Positions 19,118 to 28,412 of a stretch of 64,000 bases of DNA are shown one piece after another. Position 1 is the first letter of the stretch. Every line of letters begins with the position of its first letter. The notes beneath the pieces were generated by a model. It did no database searches. It had not been told where the DNA came from and saw nothing but the letters and a program-made list of their open reading frames with translations. Source of the stretch: Stenotrophomonas raiganjensis (SeqCode) (lineage in GTDB: Bacteria > Pseudomonadota > Gammaproteobacteria > Xanthomonadales > Xanthomonadaceae); contig NZ_JAUTXR010000178.1 in the NCBI RefSeq assembly GCF_030658505.1, positions 1-64,000 of the forward strand. The letters are read 5' to 3'. The position numbers and the translations under genes were made by a program.

Positions 19118-19441
19118 ATGAACGCAAGACTCCTTCCCACGATAACGCTCTCATTGCTCTTCGCTGCATGCGGCCCCGCACCTCAGGATGAGGGAAAAGA
19201 GCAGAAGCCAGCGGCCGTTTTCGAGAACGGCTCTATCCTCATCGGCTCGCAGCGCGTTGAACTTGGCGCGCCCGCCGATGCATGGATTGCCGTCCTTGGT
19301 AGCAACTATCGCCAGGTGGAAGGCGACGAACCCTTCGGCAGCGAGCGCCAGAACGATCCTGCGCTGGCATCAGCTGCGGCGCCGTTGCGTGCGCACATCG
19401 ACAGCGTATGGGAAGCGATCAAGCGCGGGAGTTCGCCATGA
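19118..19441 (+). CDS. Shortened immunity-like lipoprotein paralogue
   Basis: A 107-residue product with a lipoprotein signal (LSLLFAAC) and a mature start related to the immunity gene at 18177: AAVFENGSILIGSQRVELGA versus PSVEFDNGDFSINGG, followed by AWIAVLGSNYR. After that point similarity stops and the protein ends about 90 residues early (AHIDSVWEAIKRGSSP). It is thus truncated or a fusion of two fragments. It may still be made, since it has a start and no internal stop, and its own end overlaps the next gene by ATGA. It could be an orphan immunity gene. Confidence 0.6.
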   Translation: MNARLLPTITLSLLFAACGPAPQDEGKEQKPAAVFENGSILIGSQRVELGAPADAWIAVLGSNYRQVEGDEPFGSERQNDPALASAAAPLRAHIDSVWEAIKRGSSP

Positions 19442-19983
19442 CCGCGCCATGGTGCCAGCGCCTGCATCCGCCCGTGCTCCTGCTGGTGCTTTCGGCTGCC
19501 GCAAACGCTGCCATCGCGCGCACGCCGCCGCCCAGTCCACTGCAACGCGCCTGCGCGGCCGACATCGAGGAACGTATCGAGCTGCGGTTCGCGGACGGCA
19601 GGCATGTAAGCGCCTGCGCACCTGGCGTCGGCGACGGCTGCGCGTACGGCAGCGGGCAGACCATGCTCGACGCTACGCCCGACCTCAACAACGATGGTCG
19701 CGCCGACGCGATCCTCACCCACTTCGGCAGCAGCTACGGTGACATCGACGTCACCCATAAACTGGTGCTGGCGCAGTGCCCGGACGGAACCTATGCGCGC
19801 CTGCTGGAGGGACGGTTCACCACGCTGGCCGCACCTCCGGCTCCGCATCCGGCGTGGCCGGCGCTGGAGGCATCGCGGGACTGCCCGGGCCGCCGGGAAA
19901 CGATCGCACTGCGCTTCGAGCGCGCTACCGCCCGCTATCATGGGCCGGATCACTTCGATCCTGACAATGCCTGTGCACCTTGA
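19438..19983 (+). CDS. Exported protein with an Asp-rich FG-GAP/VCBS-like segment
   Basis: A 181-residue protein with a signal peptide (LLLVLSAAANAAIA) and several cysteines in the mature part, suggesting disulphides in the periplasm. The segment DATPDLNNDGRADAILTHFG resembles the calcium-binding loop of FG-GAP/VCBS repeats. Its ATG overlaps the stop of the shortened immunity paralogue, and a GGGAG site stands 9-10 bases upstream, so it may be read through from the T6SS block. Function unknown; it could equally be a housekeeping periplasmic protein. Confidence 0.7.
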   Translation: MTAPWCQRLHPPVLLLVLSAAANAAIARTPPPSPLQRACAADIEERIELRFADGRHVSACAPGVGDGCAYGSGQTMLDATPDLNNDGRADAILTHFGSSYGDIDVTHKLVLAQCPDGTYARLLEGRFTTLAAPPAPHPAWPALEASRDCPGRRETIALRFERATARYHGPDHFDPDNACAP

Positions 19984-20065
19984 GCGCCGCGACTTGATCC
20001 AACGCATGCCTTCGGCACGGGCGCGGTGCTATGGTGGCGCCATCATGCCCCCAGGAGCTGTATCC

Positions 20066-20371
20066 GTGAACCGATTCCGTCCCGCCCGCCTTGCCCTCGC
20101 CGCCCTCGCGTCCCCTTTGCTGCTGGCCGCCTGTGTCAGCACGCCAGGCCCGGAGGTGAAGGGCACGGGCCGCTGTAATGCCAGCCAGCTGGGCTGGGCG
20201 ATCGGCCAGCCAGCCAATGAACCCAACATCCGCCGACTGTCCAGCGAAAGCGGTGCCGGCCTGGTCAACCCGATCGGCCCCAGCACCATCACCACCAAGG
20301 ACATCCGCCAGGACCGCCTGCGCGTGTACGTGGACAAGGACAACATCATCACCGCGACCCGCTGCGAATAA
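20066..20371 (+). CDS. Lipoprotein with peptidase-inhibitor I78-like domain
   Basis: A 101-residue lipoprotein: signal peptide with lipobox (LLLAAC), then a domain resembling the I78 inhibitor family (GRCNASQLGWAIGQPANEPN, a long acidic-basic middle, and the end DRLRVYVDKDNIITATRCE). Two cysteines flank the domain. Members of this family inhibit serine peptidases; here it would act at the outer membrane or in the periplasm. I chose GTG 20066 because AGGAG lies eight bases upstream; an ATG at 20045 would lack a site. It is followed by a SMAG repeat pair. Confidence 0.75.
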   Translation: MNRFRPARLALAALASPLLLAACVSTPGPEVKGTGRCNASQLGWAIGQPANEPNIRRLSSESGAGLVNPIGPSTITTKDIRQDRLRVYVDKDNIITATRCE

Positions 20372-20388
20372 GTACCGCCACAGGTTTC

Positions 20389-20466
20389 TGTAGAGCCGAG
20401 CCTACGCTCGGCTGCTCTCCGGTCAGGCCGCACGGAAAGCCAGCCGAGCGTAGGCTCGGCTCTACA
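20389..20466. repeat. SMAG palindromic repeat dimer
   Basis: Two head-to-head copies of a GTAG-headed unit: the left arm TGTAGAGCCGAGCCTACGC and its inverse at 20441-20466, with 26 bases between. Each arm is itself a short hairpin. It sits between two convergent genes and may act as a transcription stop or mRNA stabiliser. Confidence 0.85.
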
Positions 20467-20470
20467 GGGT

Positions 20471-21355
20471 TCAGGGTTCGGTGTACCCCGCGCAATCCGG
20501 CAGCGCCTGGTCGGGGTGGAACACCCCATCACTGAAGCGGAAAAGCCGCGTGTAGCTGCACGCTGGGTCCTGCTCGGTGCGGAGGTCCTTCTTCTTCAGC
20601 GGCCCTTTGGCCAGCGAATCCTCGAAGCGCGAGACACCGGCCGGAAACCGCGTGGCCACGGTCTGGTAGCGCAGTACCGGCATGCCCTCGGCCGCCGTCT
20701 CCAGCCCCAGCTTTGCCGAGAACCCATACTCATCGTGGCAGGCACCGGCACGCTGCTTGATGTCCTGCTCGCTGAAGCAGGCACGGATCATCGCGCTGCC
20801 CAGCCACGGCACCGTCAGCACGTCGTCGTCCACCTGGATGTCGTCCTGCAGGTGGCGCACGCGTGCCAGCTGCAGCGTGGACGCATCGGCACCGCCGCCG
20901 GAATACATGCTGCTGAACGAGACGATGCCTCCCACCAGTACATTCTGGCGGGCCCGCTGCTGCCGGTCGGTCACAGGCTCGTCGCTGCCAACGCCCGGGG
21001 CCAGCCGCACGATCCACGGCCACAGCTTCAGATCGCTTTCCTGCGGCACGTCGATGCTGACGTGATAGGTGTGTGGCGTGCGCTGGCCCGGCACCTTCTC
21101 AAGTACTTCCAGCACGGTCGGCCGATCACCATCTTCGGTGACCGGCTGCACGCGCACGCACCAGGCACGATCGAGGGTGCAGTCATAGAGCCCCGCTGGT
21201 CCCGTCTCATCGGCGACCAGCACCTGCCCCAGCGGCTCCATCACATTGCCGGCAGCGTCACGCTGCTGCGGCAGGATCGAGCCCTGCGCCAACACCAGCG
21301 CTGGCGTGGCCAGCAGTGCAGCACACACGGTCGTGCGGGCAACGATGGGGGGCAT
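20471..21355 (-). CDS. Exported protein of unknown function
   Basis: A 294-residue protein with a Sec signal peptide (MPPIVARTTVCAALLATPAL, cleavage near VLAQG) and a mature part with paired cysteines (YDCTLDRAWC and others). The ATG at 21355 is supported by a GCAGGAG site. No known domain was recognised. The sequence is mixed, without repeats or membrane segments, so a soluble periplasmic or secreted protein is likely. It stands alone between two SMAG repeat clusters, convergent with the I78-like gene. Confidence 0.75.
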   Translation of the reverse strand: MPPIVARTTVCAALLATPALVLAQGSILPQQRDAAGNVMEPLGQVLVADETGPAGLYDCTLDRAWCVRVQPVTEDGDRPTVLEVLEKVPGQRTPHTYHVSIDVPQESDLKLWPWIVRLAPGVGSDEPVTDRQQRARQNVLVGGIVSFSSMYSGGGADASTLQLARVRHLQDDIQVDDDVLTVPWLGSAMIRACFSEQDIKQRAGACHDEYGFSAKLGLETAAEGMPVLRYQTVATRFPAGVSRFEDSLAKGPLKKKDLRTEQDPACSYTRLFRFSDGVFHPDQALPDCAGYTEP

Positions 21356-21400
21356 GGGCGGCTCCTGCGGTTGGGATTCCGATGGTAACCGTTGCCCGGG

Positions 21401-21498
21401 CAGAGTCGAGCCATGCCCGACTTCGCCTTTGCAGAGTCGAGCCATGCTCGACTGCTGTCTGTCGGGAAGAGCAGCCGAGCATAGGCTCGGCTCTACAG
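21401..21498. repeat. SMAG repeat cluster (three units)
   Basis: Two direct units (GAGTCGAGCCATGCCCGAC and GAGTCGAGCCATGCTCGAC) are followed by an inverted unit ending GGCTCGGCTCTACAGTA. It lies between the exported-protein gene's upstream side and the end of dld. The first two heads read GCAGAG instead of GTAGAG, a common decay. Confidence 0.8.
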
Positions 21499-21517
21499 TA
21501 AGGACACGTTGTATCCG

Positions 21518-23224
21518 TCAATGCCCATTGCAGTCGCAGCCACCCCAGCCCTTCGCTTTCGACGTCTGGCCAATGCCCGGATTGAACGTATTGCTCGGGT
21601 CCAGCTGCTTGTAGAACCCCGCCAGCGCCGGCTTGGCCGGATACAGGTGGCCAACGTTGTGCTCGGCTGGATACTCGGCGCCGCGCTGGTCCAGCAGCGC
21701 CCACATCGCATGCTCGATCGCCATCGGGTCTTCGCCCTTGCGCGCAATGTAGTCCTGGTGGAACACGTGGCACAGGAAGTGCCCGTAGTACAGCTTGTGC
21801 AGCAGGCGGCCATCGATATCCGCCGGCAGCTGCTCGAACCAGTCGGCGTCGTCACGTCGTAGCGCGATGTCCAGCGCGACGATGTCCTGCACCTGGTCGC
21901 GATGCACTTCACGGTAGCGCACTGCGGCACCGGCCACGGCGAAACGATGCAGGAAGGCCTTGCGCCCCTCCTCGGCCGTGCAGTGGAAATAGCCGCCTTC
22001 GTGGTCGGCAAAGAAGCCGCGCAGCCAGGCCTCGGTTTCCGCAGCGTCCTGGGCAGAGACCTTCAACAGCAGGTGATGCTCGTAGCGCTGGCGGAACTCG
22101 CCCATGCGCTTGGGCAGGTGCGAGGGCAGCAGGCCGGTCAGCCCCTGCATCACCCGGTCGGTCACGCCGCGCAGGCCCAGCCGTTCGAACCAGCCATCGA
22201 CGCGGCTCTTCAGTGCGAACGCGGCCGGCACGCGCGCGGTGCCCAGGCGGTCGATCAGCAGGAAGCTGTCCTTGCCGTAGCGCTCGCCGATGTCATAGGC
22301 ATCGCGGTGAATGTACTCACCAGCAATCGGCAGGCGCTCGAAGCCCGTCAGCAGCTGGCGGCGGATCGCGGTCAGGCTGTCGGTGCGGTTGCTGCCGATG
22401 TAGAAGACCTCGGCAGCTTCCTTCTCGAAGGTGTCCAGGCGCACCGCGAACACCGCCAGTTTGCCGGCCGAACCGGCGGCTTCAAAGTGACGGCTGGGAT
22501 CGGCATTGAAGCGTGCCGGGGTATCGGCATCGACCCGACGCACCTCCTCGGCGTAGCGTGGATCGGAGGCCGCACGGCCATCGCCGTCGCCCACGTCCAT
22601 CGCCGTGTAGTCGCCAGCCTGCAGGCGCTGCAGGATCTGCTCGGGCGTATCACCCAGCGCGATACCCAGATGATTGACCAGCTGCAGCTGGCCCTGCGCA
22701 TCGACCTGCGCATACAGTGCCAGCTCGGTGTAGGCCGGGCCACGACGCACCAGCGCGCCACCGGAGTTGTTGCAGATGCCGCCCAGCACCGACGCACCGA
22801 TGCAGGACGAGCCGATCACCGAGTGCGGCTCACGGCCGAGCGGTGCCAGTGTCTGCTCCAGCCGGTCCAGCGTCGCGCCGGGCAGGCACAGCACCTGGCG
22901 GCCTTCATTCAACAGCTGGATGCCGGTCAGGCGCAGCGTGCTGACCAGCACGATCGGCCGGCCATAGTCATCGCCGTCCGGGGTCGAGCCGCCGGTCAGG
23001 CCGGTGTTGGCCGCCTGCAGGATGATCGCCGCCCCACCCTGCACGGCTGCCTGCAGCACGTGCCACAGTTCCAGCAAGGTACCCGGACGCACCACCGCCA
23101 GTACCGGGCCATCGCCGAAGCGGTAGCCGCGACGGAAGCGGCGCGTGGCCTTGTCGCCGGTCAGTACATGGCGGCTGCCGACCGCGTCGCGCAACTGCGC
23201 GAGCACCGCGTCGTGGCCACTCAC
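21518..23224 (-). CDS. dld: FAD-dependent D-lactate dehydrogenase (quinone)
   Basis: A 568-residue membrane-associated flavoprotein that oxidises D-lactate to pyruvate and passes electrons to quinone. FAD-binding features of the PCMH fold are clear: [17 protein letters not shown], then [19 protein letters not shown]. The C-terminal half has the Dld-type membrane-binding region ([20 protein letters not shown]) and ends near [17 protein letters not shown]. It starts with GTG overlapping the lldD stop (GTGA), so it is the last gene of the lactate operon and is co-translated with lldD. Length matches the E. coli enzyme. Confidence 0.93.
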   Translation of the reverse strand: MSGHDAVLAQLRDAVGSRHVLTGDKATRRFRRGYRFGDGPVLAVVRPGTLLELWHVLQAAVQGGAAIILQAANTGLTGGSTPDGDDYGRPIVLVSTLRLTGIQLLNEGRQVLCLPGATLDRLEQTLAPLGREPHSVIGSSCIGASVLGGICNNSGGALVRRGPAYTELALYAQVDAQGQLQLVNHLGIALGDTPEQILQRLQAGDYTAMDVGDGDGRAASDPRYAEEVRRVDADTPARFNADPSRHFEAAGSAGKLAVFAVRLDTFEKEAAEVFYIGSNRTDSLTAIRRQLLTGFERLPIAGEYIHRDAYDIGERYGKDSFLLIDRLGTARVPAAFALKSRVDGWFERLGLRGVTDRVMQGLTGLLPSHLPKRMGEFRQRYEHHLLLKVSAQDAAETEAWLRGFFADHEGGYFHCTAEEGRKAFLHRFAVAGAAVRYREVHRDQVQDIVALDIALRRDDADWFEQLPADIDGRLLHKLYYGHFLCHVFHQDYIARKGEDPMAIEHAMWALLDQRGAEYPAEHNVGHLYPAKPALAGFYKQLDPSNTFNPGIGQTSKAKGWGGCDCNGH

Positions 23225-24360
23225 GGCAGGCTGACCAGTGAATCGCGGCCGATATCGGCAATGCGGTGCGCGCCGGTCAGCGTCATCGCCACGCGCATTT
23301 CCTTGGCCATCAGGTCCAGCAGGTTGGCCACACCGGCCTCGCCCTGTGCCGCAAGTGCATAGACAAACGCGCGTCCCAGCAGCACGGTGTCGGCGCCCAG
23401 CGCCAGCATGCGCACCACGTCCAACCCGGTACGGATGCCCGAATCGGCGAGGATCTTCAGATCGCCCTGCACCGCGTCGGCAATGGCCGGCAGTGCGCGT
23501 GCGGTGGACAGCACGCCGTCGAGCTGGCGGCCACCATGGTTGGAGACCACGATGCCATCGGCACCAAACTTCACCGCATCACGCGCGTCATCCGGGTCGA
23601 GGATGCCCTTGATCACCATCGGGCCCTTCCAGAATTCGCGGATCCACTCCAGGTCCTTCCACGAAATGGAAGGATCGAAGTTGCTGCCCAGCCAACCGAT
23701 GTAATCCTCCAGCCCGGTCGGGTTGCCGCGGTAGGTGGAGATGTTGCCCAGATCATGCGGGCGGCCGAACAGGCCCACGTCCCACGCCCAGTGCGGATGG
23801 GTGATGGCCTGGCCGATGCGGCGCAGCGAGGCATTCGGACCGCTCATGCCCGAGTGCGCGTCACGGTAGCGCGCGCCCGGCACCGGCATGTCCACGGTGA
23901 ACACCAGGGTGGTCACGCCTGCCGCCTGCGCCCGCTCCAGCGCGTTGCGCATGAAGCCACGGTCGCGCAGCACATACAACTGGAACCACATCGGCCGCTG
24001 GATGGCCGGTGCCACTTCCTCGATCGGGCACACCGATACGGTGGACAGGGTGAACGGGACACCGCGGCTGTCGGCCGCGCGCGCCGCCTGTACCTCGCCG
24101 CGCCGGGCATACATGCCGGTCAGGCCGACCGGCGCCAGCGCCACCGGCATCGCCAGTTTTTCGCCGAACAGCTCGGTTTCCAGGCTCAGGTCGGACATGT
24201 TGCGCAGGATGCGCTGGCGCAGCGCGATGTCGGACAGGTCGGAAACGTTGCGCTTCAGCGTGTGCTCGGCATACGCGCCGCCATCGATGTAGTGGAACAG
24301 GAACGGCGGCAGCCGGCGTTGCGCTGCGGCACGGTAATCGGTGGAGGCGGAGATGATCAT
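23221..24360 (-). CDS. lldD: FMN-dependent L-lactate dehydrogenase
   Basis: A 379-residue alpha-hydroxy-acid oxidase-family enzyme that oxidises L-lactate to pyruvate at the membrane. The family signature [10 protein letters not shown] with the catalytic His is present, as are the N-terminal [20 protein letters not shown] and the FMN phosphate-binding [20 protein letters not shown]. Start [14 protein letters not shown] matches family members. It lies four bases after lldR and overlaps dld, completing an lldPRD-dld operon. Confidence 0.96.
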   Translation of the reverse strand: MIISASTDYRAAAQRRLPPFLFHYIDGGAYAEHTLKRNVSDLSDIALRQRILRNMSDLSLETELFGEKLAMPVALAPVGLTGMYARRGEVQAARAADSRGVPFTLSTVSVCPIEEVAPAIQRPMWFQLYVLRDRGFMRNALERAQAAGVTTLVFTVDMPVPGARYRDAHSGMSGPNASLRRIGQAITHPHWAWDVGLFGRPHDLGNISTYRGNPTGLEDYIGWLGSNFDPSISWKDLEWIREFWKGPMVIKGILDPDDARDAVKFGADGIVVSNHGGRQLDGVLSTARALPAIADAVQGDLKILADSGIRTGLDVVRMLALGADTVLLGRAFVYALAAQGEAGVANLLDLMAKEMRVAMTLTGAHRIADIGRDSLVSLP

Positions 24361-24364
24361 GGGG

Positions 24365-25129
24365 TCAACCGTGTGGGGAAGGCAGGCGCGAGGCCCGCGC
24401 ACGCCGGGCTTCGTTGTCATCGAGAGTGCGCAGCGTGGTGTGCACGAACTCGAGGTGGGCATGCGCGGCGGCGCGCGCGCGTTCGGGATCGCCGGCCAGC
24501 ACCGCGTCCATCATCTCGCGGTGCTGGTCGGACAACGGCGAGAAGGTCCTCGCCGAGGTATAGAGCTTCTCGCGGCTTTGCGAAATGTTGGTCTGCAGCA
24601 GCTCGAACAGGCCGCGCATCACCTGCAGCAGCACCAGATTGTGCGAGGCCTCGGCAATGGACAGATGGAAGGCCGCGTCGGCCTCGGCCTCGCCCGTGGG
24701 GTCGTCCTTGCCGTGCGCATCCATCATGGTCTGGAACGCCTGCACGATGCGCGCACGGTCCTCGTCGGTGGCGCGCAATGCGGCATGCCAGGCGGTGGCG
24801 CCTTCCAGTGCGTGGCGGATCTCCAGCACGTCGAAGCGGTATTCCGGGTCGCCCTGGAACAGCGGCAGGTACGGCGCCAGCGGTTCATCCAGCGCCTGCC
24901 GCGCGCGCGCCGCCGGTTCGGCCACGTAGGTACCGCCACCAACCCGTGCGGTCAGCAGGCCCTGGCTGGCCAGCTGCGCGATGGCCTCCCGCAGCGCGGT
25001 GCGCGAGACCCCCAGCTGCACCGCCAGGGTGCGCTCGGCCGGCAGCCGGTCGCCCGGCTGCAGCCGCTGTTCCTGCACCAGGCCGCGCAGCTGCGCGGCC
25101 ACCTTGTCCGAGATACGTTGCGTGCTCAT
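24365..25129 (-). CDS. lldR: Lactate-responsive GntR/FadR-type regulator LldR
   Basis: A 254-residue GntR-family repressor. The N-terminal winged helix reads [20 protein letters not shown] followed by [17 protein letters not shown]. The C-terminal all-helical FCD domain (about 90-230) carries metal/ligand residues such as [17 protein letters not shown] and [10 protein letters not shown]. It would bind the two TGGTCGTACCA sites upstream of lldP and be relieved by lactate. Start MSTQRIS was chosen because the family begins close to the helix-turn-helix. It sits between lldP and lldD as in enteric bacteria. Confidence 0.93.
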   Translation of the reverse strand: MSTQRISDKVAAQLRGLVQEQRLQPGDRLPAERTLAVQLGVSRTALREAIAQLASQGLLTARVGGGTYVAEPAARARQALDEPLAPYLPLFQGDPEYRFDVLEIRHALEGATAWHAALRATDEDRARIVQAFQTMMDAHGKDDPTGEAEADAAFHLSIAEASHNLVLLQVMRGLFELLQTNISQSREKLYTSARTFSPLSDQHREMMDAVLAGDPERARAAAHAHLEFVHTTLRTLDDNEARRARASRLPSPHG

Positions 25130-25182
25130 GGCGCCATTGTGGCCCGAAGCGCGCAACGAAGGGTCAGTCGGCCTGGCATGGC

Positions 25183-26841
25183 TCAGGGAATCATCCAGGT
25201 CAGCCAGTAGGCCTGGGCCAGGGTGATCAGGCCGACCATCGTGGTGAAGATCAGGCTGTGCTTGACGGTAAAGCGGAACAGGTCAGATTCCTTGCCGGCC
25301 AGGCCGACCGCCGCACAGGCAATGGCGATCGACTGCGGCGAGATCATCTTGCCGGTGACACCGCCGGTGGTGTTGGCCGCGACCAGCAGCACGTCGGACA
25401 CGCCGATCTGCTGTGCGGTGGTGGCCTGCAGTGCCGAGAACAGCGCATTGGACGAGGTATCCGAACCGGTCAGGAACACGCCCAGCCAGCCCAGGAACGG
25501 CGAAAAGAACGGGAACGCATCGCCGGTGTGTGCCAATGCCAGCGCCAGCGTTGCCGACAGGCCCGAGTAGTTGGCGATGAAGGCGAAGGCCAGCACCATG
25601 CCGATCGAGTAGATCGGCATGCGCAGCTCTCGCACGGTTTCGCCAAAGGTCTGCAGCGCCGAACGGGCCGGCATGCGCAGGGCGATGATGGCGATCACCG
25701 CAGCAAGAATGATCGAGGTACCGGTAGCCGAGAACCAGTCGAATTTGTAGATTGCCTCGTAGCTGAGCGGCGCATCCACGATCGGCGGCATCTTCTGCAC
25801 CATCTGGTCCAGCCCCGGCACCGGAATCTTCAGCACCCAGCTTTCCAGCGGGCCGCCGGCCGCGAACAGCGACTTGAACGGCTTGATGCTCCACAGCGTG
25901 ACCATCGCGGTGAGGATCAGGAACGGCGACCACGCCTTGGCGATCTGGCCAACGCTGTAGCGCGGCGCTTCCAGTGCCTGGGCGGCCGCCTCGGCGCTGG
26001 TTTCGGTATCAAAGCGGAAGATCCGCACTGGCTTCCAGCGGCGCAGGAACAGGGTCAGGCACACCAGCGACGCCAGCGACGCGGTGATGTCCGGCAGTTC
26101 CGGGCCGATGAAATTGGAGGTCAGGTACTGCGCGATGGCGAACGAGCCACCGGCCACCAGCACCGCCGGCCAGGTTTCCTTGATGCCGCGCCAGCCATCC
26201 ATGATGGCCATGATCCAGAACAGCACGATCACGGTCAGGAAGGGCAGCTGGCGGCCGGCCATCTGGCCGATCTCGAACGCATCCAGCCCGGTGACCTGCC
26301 CGGCCACGATGATCGGAATGCCCATCGCACCGAAGGCCACCGGCGCGGTGTTGACGATCAGGCACAGGCCGGCCGCGTACAGCGGCTTGAAGCCCAGCCC
26401 GACCAGCAGCGCCGCAGTAATCGCCACCGGCGCACCGAAACCGGCTGCACCTTCAAGGAACGCACCGAAGGCGAAGCCGACCATCAGCATCTGCAGGCGC
26501 TGGTCTTCAGTGACCGACAGGATGGAGGCACGGATGATGTCGAACTGTCCGGTCTTGACCGAGACCTTGTAGAGGAACACTGCGCCGATGATGATCCAGG
26601 CAATGGGCCACAACCCATAGACAAAGCCGAAGCCGGCCGCACCCAGCGCTTGGGTCAGCGGCATGCGGTAGAACAGCAGCACCACGCCAAGTGCGATGGC
26701 CACGGTGATGGTGCCGGCCAGCCAGCCCTTCATGCGCAGCACAGCCAGGGCAACGAAGAAGAACGCGATCGGCAGCAGCGCGATCAGGCTCGACAACCAC
26801 AGGTTGCCGGCGGGGTCGTACAGGTGTTGCCAGGGCTGCAT
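25183..26841 (-). CDS. lldP: L-lactate permease
   Basis: A 552-residue LctP-family permease with about a dozen hydrophobic segments spread over its length. Family stretches are visible: [27 protein letters not shown]-like [19 protein letters not shown], and [18 protein letters not shown] near the C-terminus. It imports lactate (and probably glycolate) with protons. First gene of the lactate operon. Two LldR-type operator sites lie 70-175 bases upstream, so expression should follow lactate supply. Confidence 0.95.
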   Translation of the reverse strand: MQPWQHLYDPAGNLWLSSLIALLPIAFFFVALAVLRMKGWLAGTITVAIALGVVLLFYRMPLTQALGAAGFGFVYGLWPIAWIIIGAVFLYKVSVKTGQFDIIRASILSVTEDQRLQMLMVGFAFGAFLEGAAGFGAPVAITAALLVGLGFKPLYAAGLCLIVNTAPVAFGAMGIPIIVAGQVTGLDAFEIGQMAGRQLPFLTVIVLFWIMAIMDGWRGIKETWPAVLVAGGSFAIAQYLTSNFIGPELPDITASLASLVCLTLFLRRWKPVRIFRFDTETSAEAAAQALEAPRYSVGQIAKAWSPFLILTAMVTLWSIKPFKSLFAAGGPLESWVLKIPVPGLDQMVQKMPPIVDAPLSYEAIYKFDWFSATGTSIILAAVIAIIALRMPARSALQTFGETVRELRMPIYSIGMVLAFAFIANYSGLSATLALALAHTGDAFPFFSPFLGWLGVFLTGSDTSSNALFSALQATTAQQIGVSDVLLVAANTTGGVTGKMISPQSIAIACAAVGLAGKESDLFRFTVKHSLIFTTMVGLITLAQAYWLTWMIP

Positions 26842-26908
26842 GGAAGCTCTCGACTGGGGGCGGGATGTGCTCCACCGCAGGCGGTGGGTCGCCGTGCCTG
26901 TCGATAAC

Positions 26909-26919
26909 TGGTCGTACCA
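26909..26919. promoter_or_regulatory. LldR operator O1 (proximal)
   Basis: TGGTCGTACCA, an 11-base site of the TGGTNNNACCA type known for FadR-subfamily GntR regulators, 67 bases before lldP. An identical core lies 97 bases further upstream. The pairing suggests repression by looping, as described for the E. coli lldPRD operon. Confidence 0.8.
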
Positions 26920-27005
26920 ATATCGATCTTGATCAGGCCACGTGGAGCGGATTTAACCGCCACACTGACGAAGCGCCTATTAGACCATAGGGCTAGATCA
27001 CATAT

Positions 27006-27016
27006 TGGTCGTACCA
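27006..27016. promoter_or_regulatory. LldR operator O2 (distal)
   Basis: A second TGGTCGTACCA, identical to the proximal core, flanked by AT-rich bases (CATAT before, TTAC after). Centre-to-centre distance from O1 is 97 bases, close to nine helical turns. The lldP promoter should lie between the two. Confidence 0.8.
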
Positions 27017-27030
27017 TTACAGCTGCCCGT

Positions 27031-27054
27031 GGCAGTGCCGGCCGCTGGCCGGCA
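27031..27054. repeat. SMAG-like palindrome between lldP control region and mgtC-like gene
   Basis: TGCCGGCCGCTGGCCGGCA, an 8-base-pair stem with 3-base loop, preceded by GGCAG (a decayed GTAG head). The same core recurs at 29869, 38593 and 53011. Confidence 0.75.
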
Positions 27055-27074
27055 ACCTCGTCCGCCCCCCTCCC

Positions 27075-27527
27075 CTACGAGATCTTCTTCTCCAACCGCC
27101 GCATCACCGCCAGCACCAGCACGCACAGCACGCTGACGCCAATCGCAATCACGTACTTGCCGATACCCACGGCAATGCCGATGGCCGCCGCCATGATCAG
27201 CGAGCTGGCCGTGGTCAGCCCGCTGACCTGGTCCTCGCGCGAGCCGCGCAGGATGGTGCCGGCAGCAACGAAGCCAACGCAGGCCACCACGGCCTCGATG
27301 AGGCGTACCGGGTCGACCTGCAGCAGGTCGCGGTAACGCTCCTGCTGGAAATGTTCGGCCACCGAGTCGCCGAGGCCAACGATCAGCGCAGCGGCCCCGG
27401 CGATCAGCATGTGCGTGCGCAGGCCTGCGGCGTGCTTGCCCATTTCGCGCTCAACCCCGAGCACGCCGCCGAACAGCATCGCTGCAGCCACGCGCAGCAG
27501 GATCGAGACATCCTGGGTGAGTTCCAT
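27075..27527 (-). CDS. MgtC/SapB-family membrane protein
   Basis: A 150-residue protein with four to five membrane segments. The family core is clear: LLRVAAAMLFGGVLGVEREM, then HAAGLRTHMLIAGAAALIVG, and the conserved GFVAAGTILRGSREDQVSGL followed by TTASSLIMAAAIGIAVG. MgtC-family proteins are linked to magnesium limitation and acid tolerance; the short form here lacks the C-terminal ACT-like domain of MgtC, closer to SapB/YhiD. It is a stand-alone gene. Precise role unknown. Confidence 0.88.
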   Translation of the reverse strand: MELTQDVSILLRVAAAMLFGGVLGVEREMGKHAAGLRTHMLIAGAAALIVGLGDSVAEHFQQERYRDLLQVDPVRLIEAVVACVGFVAAGTILRGSREDQVSGLTTASSLIMAAAIGIAVGIGKYVIAIGVSVLCVLVLAVMRRLEKKIS

Positions 27528-27618
27528 GGGAAAGCTCCGTGATTTTCCCGGAGCGTCGCGTGGCGATCGTGGGATCGGGGTGAAGGCGATGGCACGCCTT
27601 CTTCACCCCACGCCCTCG

Positions 27619-27635
27619 TCCACGCATGGCGTGGA
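27619..27635. repeat. SMAG-like ATCCACGC palindrome
   Basis: TCCACGCATGGCGTGGA, the same palindrome found at 38776 and 40509, located between the SDR gene's 3' end and the MgtC-like gene. Here the CTACA flank is missing. Confidence 0.7.
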
Positions 27636-27653
27636 TCCATTGACCGCACTCGC

Positions 27654-28412
27654 TCACTGTGCCAGGTAGCCACCATCGATGGCGTAATAGGTACCGGTCG
27701 CGAACGAAGCGTCGTCACTGGCCAGCCAGGCCACCAGTGCTGCCACTTCTTCGGCCGTACCCAGCCGCTTCAGTGCGTGCCGCACCTCCAGCGTGGCACG
27801 TACTTTTGGATCCATTTTCTCCAGCAGCGGCGTGCTGATGAAGCCCGGGCCAACCGCGTTGACGCGGATGCCGTCTGCTGCATGCTCCCAGGCTGCGGTC
27901 TGGGTCAGGCCAACCACGCCGTGCTTGGCCGCCACATACGCGGTGGAACCGGCATAGCCCACCTGGCCCAGGATCGAGGCCATGTTGATGATGCTGCCAC
28001 CCGTGCCGGCCGCACGCATGGCCTGGATCTGCGCACGCTGGCACAGGAACACGCTGGTCAGGTTGACGTCGATCACCCGCTGCCAGCCATCGATCGGGTA
28101 GTCACCACTGCTGGCCGCAGGCCCGCTGATGCCCGCGTTGTTCACCGCGATATGCACCCCGCCGAGGTCCTTCACCGTGCGCTGTACCGCCGCCTCCACG
28201 GCGGCATCATCGGTGACATCCAGTGCGATGCCGATCGCCTGTGCACCGGCGCTACGCAGCTGCGCCACGGTCGCATCCACTGCGTCCTGCTTGAGGTCCC
28301 AGACCGAAATACGTGCACCGGACGCAGCCAGCGTCTGTGCCACCGCCAGGCCAATGCCGGATACACCGCCGGTCACGATCGCAGTCTTGCCACTGAGCTG
28401 GTAGTCGATCAT
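27654..28412 (-). CDS. Short-chain dehydrogenase/reductase (SDR)
   Basis: A 252-residue classical SDR. The NAD(P)-binding TGGVSGIG motif, NNAG motif (HIAVNNAGISG), catalytic Ser (NMASILGQVG) and the YxxxK pair (AYVAAKHG) are all in place, and the end TYYAIDGGYLAQ is typical. An Asp after the second strand (VWDLKQDA) suggests NAD preference. Start ATG 28412 is favoured by GGAG spaced seven bases upstream over the ATG two codons earlier. It is divergent from an AraC-type regulator across a 445-base region. Substrate unknown. Confidence 0.9.
   Translation of the reverse strand: MIDYQLSGKTAIVTGGVSGIGLAVAQTLAASGARISVWDLKQDAVDATVAQLRSAGAQAIGIALDVTDDAAVEAAVQRTVKDLGGVHIAVNNAGISGPAASSGDYPIDGWQRVIDVNLTSVFLCQRAQIQAMRAAGTGGSIINMASILGQVGYAGSTAYVAAKHGVVGLTQTAAWEHAADGIRVNAVGPGFISTPLLEKMDPKVRATLEVRHALKRLGTAEEVAALVAWLASDDASFATGTYYAIDGGYLAQ

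Noticed and set aside
23266-26907. A 1,213-codon open frame antisense to lldD, lldR and lldP
   Set aside because: It mirrors the codon pattern of high-GC genes on the other strand, its translation is His/Arg/Gln-rich without any recognisable domain, and the sense-strand genes are unmistakable.
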